This document shows, piece after piece, positions 24,791 through 32,719 of a stretch of 45,928 nt of DNA. This DNA comes from Fimenecus sp045579305 (GTDB taxonomy: Bacteria > Bacillota > Clostridia > Oscillospirales > Acutalibacteraceae). Positions within the stretch are counted from its first letter, which is position 1. Every line of letters starts with the position of its first letter. A program made the position numbers and the translations under genes. The stretch lies in contig JAZNLY010000028.1 in NCBI GenBank assembly GCA_045579305.1, positions 1 through 45,928 of the forward strand, in the 5' to 3' direction. The notes below the pieces were generated by a model. It was not told the DNA's origin. It saw only the letters and a list, made by a program, of their open reading frames with translations, and ran no database searches.

Positions 24791-27313
24791 ATGAATTTAA
24801 CTCAAACAGTTAGAGAGGGCGTTGACAAGGTCCGTACCTATTGGAAAACGCCACCAAAAGGTCGATATATGACCTTCCGTGAAATTGCCGCATATTCAGG
24901 CGGTGGTATCGGTGCTTACATGATTATCACACTTGGTAATGCGTGTCTTTTGGCTATGGGTAACACACTCATTTCATCAACACTTGGTGTTGGTGCAACA
25001 GATATGTATTTACTCTATGTTATCGCAATCCTCATCAACATTCCTTTTACTGGAATTCGTGCTACAATTATCGATAACACAAGAAACAAGGCTGGTAAAT
25101 ACCGTCCTTACATAGTTACAATGGCTATACCTTCTGCAATCATTTGTAACCTGATAGTATGGTTCCCTTACGATAAATTAAGTTCCATCGTTGGTGAAGG
25201 TATGATATTCGGCCGAGAAAAGGATTATGTTGCAAAATGTGCAATTATTCTTGTTCTGAATATCGCCCTTAACTTCATTTACTATTTCTTCTACGACGGA
25301 TATGAAAATCTTATCCACGTTCTTTCACCAAACACACAGGAAAGAGCAGACGTTGCTTCAATTAAGAGTGTTGTTTACTCATTTGCTCCAACAATTGTAA
25401 ACCTCTTTACTCCTATTATTGCTCAAAACATCTTCCATACAAACACAACAGACATTCGTGTTTATAGATTCCTCTACCCTATTCTTGCTGTTGGTGGTAT
25501 TCTTCTTTGTATCATTGTTTATAAATACACTGAAGAAAAAATCGTTCAGGCAAGAACTCACGTTGTACAGATTAAATTCATTGATGCTCTCCGTGCAGTT
25601 GCAAAGAACAAGTATTTCTGGATTATCTCACTCGCTGGTTGGATTGGATTCCTTGAATCAGCATATGCTAACATTCTCAACTGGCTCTATAACTATGGTG
25701 GTGCCTGCTCAGGTAACGTTTACGGTCTTGTTGTTACCCTTTATGGTAACGCATCACTCTGGGGCATGATTGCTGCACCATTCTGCATCAGAAAATGGGG
25801 TAAAAAATCTGTTCTTGTTGTTACAAACATCATGAACGTTGCATTCATTCTTATGATGCTTCCATTCACACAGGAAATCAACAACCTTACAATCTGGCTT
25901 GTTATGGGTTGTCTCTATCTTAATGCATTAATGGGTTCATTTGCACATATCCTTAATCCAACAATTCAGGCTGACATCCGTGACTATCAACAGTATCAGA
26001 CAGGTGAAAGAATCGACGGTATGTTCTCTGCTGTTGCTACTATTGGTACTGTAATTACTCTTGGTACTTCTGCGGTTCTTCCTATTATTTATGAAAGAGG
26101 CGGAATTACTGCTGATATGGCAAAAAAAGTAACATCAAACCCTGATGTTCTTAACCGTATTCTTGGTGACGGTAAAACTGTTGGACAGATTCTTGCTGAA
26201 CAATTAGAAAAAGGTCAGAACAACTATGAAAATCCATATTCAGCATTGTATGATTTGGATATTTTCCTTCCTCTTATTCATTCTCTCATTATCATAGCTG
26301 CAGTTGGTGCATTTATGAATGTTATTCCATATTTCTGGTATGACTTCAATGAAAGAAAGCAAAAGTCAGTTATTCGTGTTCTTAAAGTTCGTGCCCTCTT
26401 TGAAGACTATGCAAATGGCGTTACAAAAGATGAACAGCTCGTTGAAGGTATTGACATTATCCGTAATGCAAGAGAAATGGCTGATGCTCAGCCAAAAGTT
26501 CTTAATAAGAATTCATATAGGTCTCTGAAAGATAAAACTGCTAAAAAGGCTGCTAAGAAAACATATAATGACGATTATATGTTCAATGAAGAAATTGAAA
26601 TCAGTAAGTTTGTATGTGAAGAACTTGATAAGTTCTCAAATGATGTTTTCAGATATCAGTACAATGTTCAAAAGGAAATCTACAGTGCAGGGCTTCAGGG
26701 TCTTAAGCTTATGACTCTTGATGAAATTAACACTGAAATTGCAAATGCTAAAGCAATGCCTAAAACTACAAAAGAAGAAAAAGATATTCGCAAGTTTGCT
26801 ATTGAAGTTGCAAGAAATAAAAAATCTTCTTACAAGGCACTTAAAAAATACTTTACAAATGAAGAACTTGCACAGCCTAACTTCAGTGAACTTGAAAAAA
26901 TCTTTGATGTTGAAGATGCTTGTGATGAAAAGCTCAAAGCTCTCTACCTTAAATTAAGAGATGCTAAAAAAGCTAAGGACAGTGCAAAGGCAAAGTCACT
27001 CAAGGCTGAAATTAAGTCTTATGAAGCAAAGAAAGCAGAAGCTCGTAAAGCATCTAAAGCTGAAATGGACAAACACGCATATTTCGCTCGTGCTGCAAAA
27101 CCATACCTTGATGCTGAAAAGCTTGTAAAACAAGAAGAAAACTACAAGCATTTTGATGATATTGCTGAAATGTATGATGAAGCTAAGGCTCGTCACGAAG
27201 CTGCACTTGCTGAAGAAGAAGCAAGAGCTCTTAAAGAAAAAGAAGAAGCTGCTGCTTATGCTGCACAGTTAAAGGCTGAAAAGGCTGCCAAAAAAGCTGC
27301 TAAAAAGAAATAA
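24791..27313 (+). CDS. GPH-family sugar:cation symporter with long cytosolic Lys/Ala-rich extension
   Basis: The first 520 or so of 840 residues form a 12-helix major facilitator related to glycoside-pentoside-hexuronide:cation symporters, with DNTRNKAGKYRPY in the first cytosolic loop and IQADIRDYQQYQTGERIDG in the second half, both characteristic of that family. An additional 320 residues follow (about 519-840). They are hydrophilic, strongly helical by composition, and end in a Lys/Ala/Glu-rich coiled-coil-like stretch. GPH transporters are normally 450-550 residues. The start is ATG 24791, with AAGGAG upstream; an earlier in-frame ATG lies in the promoter region. The gene stands alone between a promoter and a terminator. 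Substrate is unknown; the GH27, GH32 and GH13 enzymes nearby suggest oligosaccharides. Confidence 0.88.
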   Translation: MNLTQTVREGVDKVRTYWKTPPKGRYMTFREIAAYSGGGIGAYMIITLGNACLLAMGNTLISSTLGVGATDMYLLYVIAILINIPFTGIRATIIDNTRNKAGKYRPYIVTMAIPSAIICNLIVWFPYDKLSSIVGEGMIFGREKDYVAKCAIILVLNIALNFIYYFFYDGYENLIHVLSPNTQERADVASIKSVVYSFAPTIVNLFTPIIAQNIFHTNTTDIRVYRFLYPILAVGGILLCIIVYKYTEEKIVQARTHVVQIKFIDALRAVAKNKYFWIISLAGWIGFLESAYANILNWLYNYGGACSGNVYGLVVTLYGNASLWGMIAAPFCIRKWGKKSVLVVTNIMNVAFILMMLPFTQEINNLTIWLVMGCLYLNALMGSFAHILNPTIQADIRDYQQYQTGERIDGMFSAVATIGTVITLGTSAVLPIIYERGGITADMAKKVTSNPDVLNRILGDGKTVGQILAEQLEKGQNNYENPYSALYDLDIFLPLIHSLIIIAAVGAFMNVIPYFWYDFNERKQKSVIRVLKVRALFEDYANGVTKDEQLVEGIDIIRNAREMADAQPKVLNKNSYRSLKDKTAKKAAKKTYNDDYMFNEEIEISKFVCEELDKFSNDVFRYQYNVQKEIYSAGLQGLKLMTLDEINTEIANAKAMPKTTKEEKDIRKFAIEVARNKKSSYKALKKYFTNEELAQPNFSELEKIFDVEDACDEKLKALYLKLRDAKKAKDSAKAKSLKAEIKSYEAKKAEARKASKAEMDKHAYFARAAKPYLDAEKLVKQEENYKHFDDIAEMYDEAKARHEAALAEEEARALKEKEEAAAYAAQLKAEKAAKKAAKKK

Positions 27314-27330
27314 TTAAATAACACATCACA

Positions 27331-27366
27331 ACGTCGGACTTGGATTCAGGTCCGGCGTTTTTGTTT
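27331..27366 (+). terminator. Terminator of the GPH symporter gene
   Basis: ACGTCGGAC (27331-27339) pairs with GTCCGGCGT (27350-27358), one G-U pair, followed by TTTTTGTTTT. Confidence 0.88.
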
Positions 27367-27394
27367 TACAAATTGGAGTTTATCGATTGAATGT

Positions 27395-27420
27395 AGAATT
27401 CAGAATGCAGAATTCAGAAT
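27395..27420. repeat. Two direct copies of a 12-bp repeat
   Basis: AGAATTCAGAAT occurs at 27395-27406 and 27409-27420. Similar reiterated GAATTCAGAAT tracts are seen in intergenic repeats of many bacteria. No function can be assigned. Confidence 0.6.
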
Positions 27421-27451
27421 TGTGGAACTGCGTTGCTGATTATATATGATG

Positions 27452-27616
27452 TGTCATTCTGAGGAACGAAGTGACGAAGAATCTCTGTTGATTTTATTGC
27501 TCACTTTAAATGAGATTCTTCGCTTACGCTCAGAACGACAAAAAAGGTCACCCTGAATGAAGTGAAGGGTCTACTAAAAATGACAGCAGAGATTCTTCGC
27601 TACGCTCAGAATGACC
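27452..27616. repeat. Intergenic palindromic repeat cluster (non-coding, MITE-like)
   Basis: A unit beginning TGTCATTCTGAG and ending GAAGAATCTC (27452-27485) is followed by inverted copies beginning GAGATTCTTCGC and ending in CAGAACGACA (27512-27540) and CAGAATGACC (27589-27616). A diverged related unit lies at 27546-27572. The pairs can fold into long hairpins. This type of GTCATTCTGAG / GAAGAATCTC element is a dispersed repeat known from many genomes. The rest of the 27367-27674 gap holds nothing else that I recognise. Confidence 0.75.
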
Positions 27617-27674
27617 TACTGATTTTGGTGTATCATCCCGACAAATTATAATTTGTTTATTGAAAAACACTAAT

Positions 27675-27718
27675 AGAAATAAAAAGAACATCCCTGCACT
27701 GATAAAAGCACAGGGATG
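27675..27718 (-). terminator. Terminator of the dgt-dnaG-rpoD operon
   Basis: On the minus strand CATCCCTG (27711-27718) pairs with CAGGGATG (27689-27696) and is followed by TTCTTTTTATTT. Confidence 0.85.
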
Positions 27719-27738
27719 CAAATTATGATATTCAGTTA

Positions 27739-28830
27739 TTAATCAAGGAAGTCACGGAGTTTTTTACTTCTGCTTGGGTGGCGAAGCTTTCTTAATGCCT
27801 TTGCTTCAATCTGACGGATACGTTCACGAGTAACGTTGAATTCCTTACCAACTTCTTCAAGTGTTCTTGGATGTCCATCTTCAAGACCGAAACGAAGTGA
27901 AAGAACTTTTTCTTCACGAGGAGTAAGTGTTTTAAGAACTTCTGCAAGCTGTTCTTTAAGAAGTGTTATTGATGCTGCATCTGCAGGTGAAAGTGCCTCA
28001 TCGTCAGGAATAAAGTCACCTAAATGGCTGTCTTCCTCTTCACCAATTGGTGTTTCGAGTGAAACAGGTTCCTGAGCAAGGCGTAGAATTTCACGAACCT
28101 TGTCAGGTGTCATATTAAGTTCTTCTGCGATTTCTTCAGCAGATGGGTCACGGCCATTTTTATGAAGTAATTGGCTGCTTGTCTTTTTAACCTTGTTGAT
28201 TGTTTCAACCATATGAACAGGAATACGGATTGTTCTTGCCTGGTCTGCAATAGCACGTGTGATGGCCTGTCTAATCCACCATGTAGCATAAGTTGAGAAT
28301 TTGAATCCCTTTGTATAGTCAAACTTTTCAACAGCCTTGATAAGACCTAAATTACCTTCCTGAATAAGGTCAAGGAACTGCATTCCACGGCCAACATAAC
28401 GCTTTGCAATGCTAACAACAAGACGAAGGTTAGCTTCTGCAAGACGCTGTTTTGCCTTTTTGTCGTCTTCAGAAATACGGATTGCAAGCTCGATTTCTTC
28501 TTCTGATGTAAGAAGTGGCACACGACCGATTTCTTTAAGATAAACTCTGACAGGGTCATCCATTACAAGAGTCTTATTGTCACCTAATCCACCATCATCG
28601 CTCTTTGCCATATCAGTTTCATCTGTGATTGCATCTCTTGCCATATCGCCTAAGTCATCGATAATCTCGATATTGTTTGTTTCAATAAGCTCATAAAGCT
28701 TATCAAGCTCTTCAATTTCAATATCAAGTTCAAGAATTGCGTTGTCAATTTCCTGAGTTGTAAGTTTACCAACTGTCTTACCCTTTTCAACAAGGGCTTT
28801 TAAGGCTGATTTCTTATCAATAGTTTCCAT
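27739..28830 (-). CDS. rpoD: RNA polymerase primary sigma factor (SigA/RpoD)
   Basis: This is the housekeeping sigma factor that directs RNA polymerase to TTGACA/TATAAT promoters such as those listed here. The 363 residues have a reduced region 1.1, region 1.2 (DPVRVYLKEIGRVPLLT), regions 2.1-2.4 (FLDLIQEGNLGLIKAVEKFD, FSTYATWWIRQAITRA), region 3, and region 4.2 (TLEEVGKEFNVTRERIRQIE). The start at 28830 is chosen because AAGGAG lies 7 nt upstream, between this ATG and an earlier one seven codons away. It is the last gene of a dgt-dnaG-rpoD operon. Confidence 0.98.
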   Translation of the reverse strand: METIDKKSALKALVEKGKTVGKLTTQEIDNAILELDIEIEELDKLYELIETNNIEIIDDLGDMARDAITDETDMAKSDDGGLGDNKTLVMDDPVRVYLKEIGRVPLLTSEEEIELAIRISEDDKKAKQRLAEANLRLVVSIAKRYVGRGMQFLDLIQEGNLGLIKAVEKFDYTKGFKFSTYATWWIRQAITRAIADQARTIRIPVHMVETINKVKKTSSQLLHKNGRDPSAEEIAEELNMTPDKVREILRLAQEPVSLETPIGEEEDSHLGDFIPDDEALSPADAASITLLKEQLAEVLKTLTPREEKVLSLRFGLEDGHPRTLEEVGKEFNVTRERIRQIEAKALRKLRHPSRSKKLRDFLD

Positions 28831-28858
28831 TGTTATCTCCTTCACTTCCATTATTATT

Positions 28859-30604
28859 TTACTGAAAATACTTTAAAAAATCTTCATCACTTATACCATC
28901 CACAGATATATTCTGAATAGATTTTTTGTTGTTTTCATTTAGTATTACACTTGCGCAATCTTCACATTCTGCAAAAGTATTTTTTAGCGTGTGAGACATG
29001 GTCTGAATTTTTGCAACTGCACTCAGCTCATCCTCTGTCAATTCTCCATAAAGAAAAGAAATCTCTGCAGATTTACCCTGACGGAGTCTGTCAGTAACAG
29101 TTTTGTAAATTCTGCCATTAAAGTCTGTGACAAAATCTTCTGAAGAAAGTTTCTCATCAATGTCCTTTAAAAATTCAGGATTTGCCATAATGATGGCTAT
29201 GAGCATTTCCTCAGCTTTTGCTGCACGGTAAAAACTCTTGCGCTGAACATTAAGCTTGTCCAAGATGTCCTCTTGTTTTTGTATCTGTGTAAACTCTTTT
29301 TTCTGTTGAACGACTGTATTTCTTTTTGCTTGTCGTTTTGCCTCTGAAATAATAACCTCTTTTGCAACGGATAACTCGTTAGCAATTCTTGAAGCATATA
29401 TTTCAAGTTCAATTGCACCAACAGTTGAAAGAATTTTTATTACTGATTGAAGGTATTGACGTTTACCATCATCACTTGCCAAATCATATTTGCCTTGTTC
29501 ACGAAGAAGTGCAAATTCGATTTCGTTGGCAGCACCTGTGATTATGGATTTCATCTTTTCAACACCATAATTCTTGATTATTTCATCGGGGTCCTTACCA
29601 CCACTCAATCGCAGCACTTTAATCTGAGCAGGTGTCTTTTTAAATATTGTCAAGGCTCTTGCTGCTGCCTTCTGCCCTGCCTCGTCTGCATCATAGGCAA
29701 TTAAAATCTCTGATGCGTAACGTGAAAGCAGATTTGCCTGTTCACTCGTAAGCGCTGTACCAAGTCCTGCAACTGCATTTGTAAAGCCTGCCTGATGAAG
29801 TGCGATAACATCCATATAGCCTTCGCAGAGAATCAGACTGTCCTTGCCACTTTTTTTAGCAAGATTCAATGCAAATACACCCATACTCTTCTTATAAACA
29901 AGTGTATCTGAGGTATTAAGATATTTGGGTTTTGAGTCATCCATAACACGTCCGCCAAACGCAATCACATTTCCCTTAACATCAATAATCGGAAACATAA
30001 CACGATTACGGAAATTATCGTAAATATTATTAGGATTCTTCTGAGAACGTCTTGCAAGATTTGCAAAAACCAATTCTTCTTTTGTAAAACCCTTATCCAT
30101 CAGATAATTCGTAAGCGCATTAAACGAATCAGGAGCAAAGCCCAATCCGAATTTGCGGATGATATCGTCGGTAAGTCCTCTTTCCTTGAAATATCTGTAA
30201 CCAATCTCGCCTTCTTTTTTACCAAGGCAATTATGAAAAAATCTTGCTGCTTCACGATTTGCCTCCAGCATACGGAGTCTGCGCTTATTCATTGTGCTGT
30301 CGTAATTATTTTCGTCAGGCACCTCGAGTCCAACTCGGTCTGCTAAAAATTTTACAGCATCAATGTAATCAAGATTTTCAATATTTTTTATAAAGGTAAT
30401 CACGTCACCGCCATTACCGCAACCGAAGCAGTAATATGACTGTGTATCGGGATAAACGGTAAATGATGCGGTTTTTTCACCATGGAATGGACAAAGCCCT
30501 TTGCTTATTCTTCCGGCTCTTTTAAGGTTTACATAGGAGGAAATGGTACTTTCAATATCGGCACGATTACGAAGTTCTTGTAAAAAATCATCTGATAATG
30601 CCAA
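28859..30604 (-). CDS. dnaG: DNA primase DnaG
   Basis: DnaG makes the RNA primers for replication. The 581 residues have the N-terminal zinc-binding domain (CPFHGEKTASF, YCFGCGNGGD), the RNA polymerase/TOPRIM core (LILCEGYMDVIALHQAG, AYDADEAGQKAA) and a C-terminal helicase-interaction region. Translation starts at TTG 30604: GGAGG is 7 nt upstream, inside the end of dgt, and no ATG lies before the zinc domain. The dgt stop codon is 2 nt upstream of this start, so the two are translationally coupled. rpoD follows 28 nt later. Confidence 0.97.
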   Translation of the reverse strand: MALSDDFLQELRNRADIESTISSYVNLKRAGRISKGLCPFHGEKTASFTVYPDTQSYYCFGCGNGGDVITFIKNIENLDYIDAVKFLADRVGLEVPDENNYDSTMNKRRLRMLEANREAARFFHNCLGKKEGEIGYRYFKERGLTDDIIRKFGLGFAPDSFNALTNYLMDKGFTKEELVFANLARRSQKNPNNIYDNFRNRVMFPIIDVKGNVIAFGGRVMDDSKPKYLNTSDTLVYKKSMGVFALNLAKKSGKDSLILCEGYMDVIALHQAGFTNAVAGLGTALTSEQANLLSRYASEILIAYDADEAGQKAAARALTIFKKTPAQIKVLRLSGGKDPDEIIKNYGVEKMKSIITGAANEIEFALLREQGKYDLASDDGKRQYLQSVIKILSTVGAIELEIYASRIANELSVAKEVIISEAKRQAKRNTVVQQKKEFTQIQKQEDILDKLNVQRKSFYRAAKAEEMLIAIIMANPEFLKDIDEKLSSEDFVTDFNGRIYKTVTDRLRQGKSAEISFLYGELTEDELSAVAKIQTMSHTLKNTFAECEDCASVILNENNKKSIQNISVDGISDEDFLKYFQ

Positions 30605-30606
30605 TA

Positions 30607-31620
30607 TTATCCCTCCTCTATTCCAATATCAACCCAAGAATCGGGAATGAAAATATTTTTATATACTGCGATAAGATAACGGTCACTCATACCTGCAATA
30701 TAATCACAGACAGCACGACTCTCACTTTCACTCTCAATTATGTAGTGATATGCCTTTGGTAGTCTGTCAGGATATTTCATAAAGTAATCGTAAAGACGAA
30801 GTATCAGGTCAATAGCTTTTGTTTCCTCGCCCTTACAAACAGGATTTGTGTATACCTTATCAAACATAAATGTATGAAGTTCGTCAAACGGCTGTTGTAT
30901 TCTCTCGGAAAATACGATGTCATTCACACTATTTTCCACAACGTCAAGAACCATATTATTGATTCTTGCACTCTTTCTGAAACCTAATTCCTTGCGGATA
31001 GCAAGAGGAATATCCTCCTCACTCATAACACCTGCACGTACTGCATCGTCAATATCGTGATTAATATATGCAATTTTGTCGGCAAGCTTTACTATCCTGC
31101 CTTCAAGAGTATCTGCTTCCTTGCCACGGGTGTGACAGGCAATTCCGTCGCGCACTTCATAGGTAAGATTAAGTCCTTTACCACTTTTTTCAAGTCTTTC
31201 GACAACTCGAAGGCTCTGGTCATAATGTCGGAAACCACCTTCAACAACAGAATCCAATGCTCTCTCACCAGCATGTCCGAATGGTGTGTGTCCCAAATCA
31301 TGACCAAGGGCAATAGCCTCAGTCAAATCTTCATTGAGATATAGTCCATTTGCAATTGTTCGTGCAATCTGAGAAACCTCAAGCGTATGAGTAAGTCTCG
31401 TCCTGTAATGGTCACCCTCAGGAGACAAGAAAACCTGAGTTTTATGCTTTAATCGACGGAAGGAATTAGAATGGATAATCCTATCCCTATCACGCTGAAA
31501 ATCTGTTCTTAACGGACATTTTTCTTCAAGGATGTTTCTGCCCTTTGTATTTATACAAAGACACGCTTTGTCTGACAATATTGCTTTTTCTCTTGCTTCA
31601 ATTTTTTCTCTTACTGTCAT
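30607..31620 (-). CDS. dgt: dGTPase-like HD-domain deoxynucleotide triphosphohydrolase
   Basis: Members hydrolyse dNTPs to the nucleoside and triphosphate and so tune dNTP pools. The 337 residues show RDRIIHSNSFRRLKHKTQVF, the HD motif residues in RTRLTHTLEVSQIARTIA, and LGHDLGHTPFGHAGERAL, followed by YINHDIDDAVRAG. The length matches the short bacterial type. The start is ATG 31620 (GGTGG about 10 nt upstream) rather than an earlier GTG. It is the first gene of the dgt-dnaG-rpoD operon, linking dNTP control to priming. Confidence 0.93.
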   Translation of the reverse strand: MTVREKIEAREKAILSDKACLCINTKGRNILEEKCPLRTDFQRDRDRIIHSNSFRRLKHKTQVFLSPEGDHYRTRLTHTLEVSQIARTIANGLYLNEDLTEAIALGHDLGHTPFGHAGERALDSVVEGGFRHYDQSLRVVERLEKSGKGLNLTYEVRDGIACHTRGKEADTLEGRIVKLADKIAYINHDIDDAVRAGVMSEEDIPLAIRKELGFRKSARINNMVLDVVENSVNDIVFSERIQQPFDELHTFMFDKVYTNPVCKGEETKAIDLILRLYDYFMKYPDRLPKAYHYIIESESESRAVCDYIAGMSDRYLIAVYKNIFIPDSWVDIGIEEG

Positions 31621-31714
31621 TTGAAACACACCACCTTTTTGATTCTAAAAAATGTCCTTCTAATTATATATACGCAAAAAAGAGCAAAAACCCTTCATTT
31701 CTTTCAAAAAAAAT

Positions 31715-32338
31715 TTAAAATTCGCAAAATCTTTCTGAAACAACAGTCGAAAATACTTTTCCGTAGCTGAGTTCAGTCAGTTTTGCATCGATATTATCTT
31801 TATTTTCACTTTTGATTCTGAATGTTACCTTAACATTATCGGTAAATTCTGTATCGATAATTACAGTTTCTTCACGTGAAAGAAAATCAGTTAATTTACC
31901 GTAAAATGTATAGTCACATTCAACAGCTAAATCAACACAATGTGCCATTGTTATGATTTTGGCGCTATCAACGCCAATTTTTGCGCTGTGAGAATATGCA
32001 CGGACAAGTCCGCCACCACCAAGAAGTATTCCACCGAAATACCTTGTCACAACAACACAGACATCAACAAGATTTTCTTTTTCGAGAACATCAAGAGTTG
32101 GCACACCGGCTGTGCCCTGTGGCTCACCATCGTCAGAATATCTTTTTATTCCACCTTCACGAAGAATGTATGCATATACATTATGAGTAGCATCCCAATG
32201 CTTTGCCTTGATTTCTGCAATAAAGGCATTTGCCTCTTCTACAGTTGTAACAGGTTTTGCATATCCGATAAATCGTGAACGCTTCACAATATATTCATCA
32301 CTATTGAATTCCTTAACAGTGCGATACTCTTTAGGCAT
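31715..32338 (-). CDS. YigZ/IMPACT family protein
   Basis: The 207 residues match the YigZ/UPF0029 family. Conserved segments are KRSRFIGYAKPV, KHWDATHNVYAYIL, RYSDDGEPQGTAGVP and VVVTRYFGGILLGGGGLVRAYS, followed by the ferredoxin-like C-terminal domain. The eukaryotic IMPACT homologue modulates translational control; the role in bacteria is not settled. The start is ATG 32338 because AAAGGAGG lies upstream; an open frame further upstream overlaps rpmE and its terminator and is not coding. It has no close operon partner. Confidence 0.9.
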   Translation of the reverse strand: MPKEYRTVKEFNSDEYIVKRSRFIGYAKPVTTVEEANAFIAEIKAKHWDATHNVYAYILREGGIKRYSDDGEPQGTAGVPTLDVLEKENLVDVCVVVTRYFGGILLGGGGLVRAYSHSAKIGVDSAKIITMAHCVDLAVECDYTFYGKLTDFLSREETVIIDTEFTDNVKVTFRIKSENKDNIDAKLTELSYGKVFSTVVSERFCEF

Positions 32339-32379
32339 TTGATGTCCTCCTTTTTTACCAAGATTTAAGAAGTGATTAC

Positions 32380-32419
32380 ACAAATAAAAAACAAAAGGTG
32401 GCACAAAAACTGTACCACC
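32380..32419 (-). terminator. Terminator of rpmE
   Basis: On the minus strand GGTGGTACA (32411-32419) pairs with TGTGCCACC (32397-32405), one G-U pair, followed by TTTTGTTTTTTATTT. Confidence 0.88.
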
Positions 32420-32435
32420 AATATGTTTCAAAAAA

Positions 32436-32639
32436 TTATTTTGAGAGATTGTAACGTTTGTTAAATCTGTCAACACGTCCGCCTGCGTCAACAAGCTTCT
32501 GCTTACCTGTGAAGAATGGGTGGCAATTTGAGCAGATATCAACTTTTAAATCTTTCTTTGTTGAGCGAGTTTCAAATGTGGCACCGCATGCACACTTAAC
32601 TGTTACTGTGTTATACTCTGGATGGAGTCCCTGTTTCAT
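32436..32639 (-). CDS. rpmE: 50S ribosomal protein L31
   Basis: The 67 residues start MKQGLHPEYNTVTVKCACG and contain the zinc-binding CxC and CxxC (CACG, CSNC) of the C+ type, then HPFFTGKQKLVDAGGRVDRFNKRY, a family hallmark. L31 bridges the ribosomal subunits and can release zinc when replaced by a C- form. The ATG at 32639 is preferred over a GTG four codons upstream, with GAGGTG in front. It is a monocistronic gene with its own terminator. Confidence 0.97.
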   Translation of the reverse strand: MKQGLHPEYNTVTVKCACGATFETRSTKKDLKVDICSNCHPFFTGKQKLVDAGGRVDRFNKRYNLSK

Positions 32640-32682
32640 GACAATTGTCACCTCTTTCAGTACTTATTTACATAGCCTAATA

Positions 32683-32711
32683 AGTTTATCACAACAATCT
32701 TTAAAAATCAA
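32683..32711 (-). promoter_or_regulatory. Candidate promoter of rpmE
   Basis: On the minus strand TTGATT (32706-32711) is followed after 17 nt by TAAACT (32683-32688). Confidence 0.4.
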
Positions 32712-32719
32712 GTATTTTT

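Noticed and set aside
30604..30616. Possible frameshift because dnaG has no ATG start
   Set aside because: TTG 30604 has a GGAGG 7 nt upstream and gives a full-length primase.
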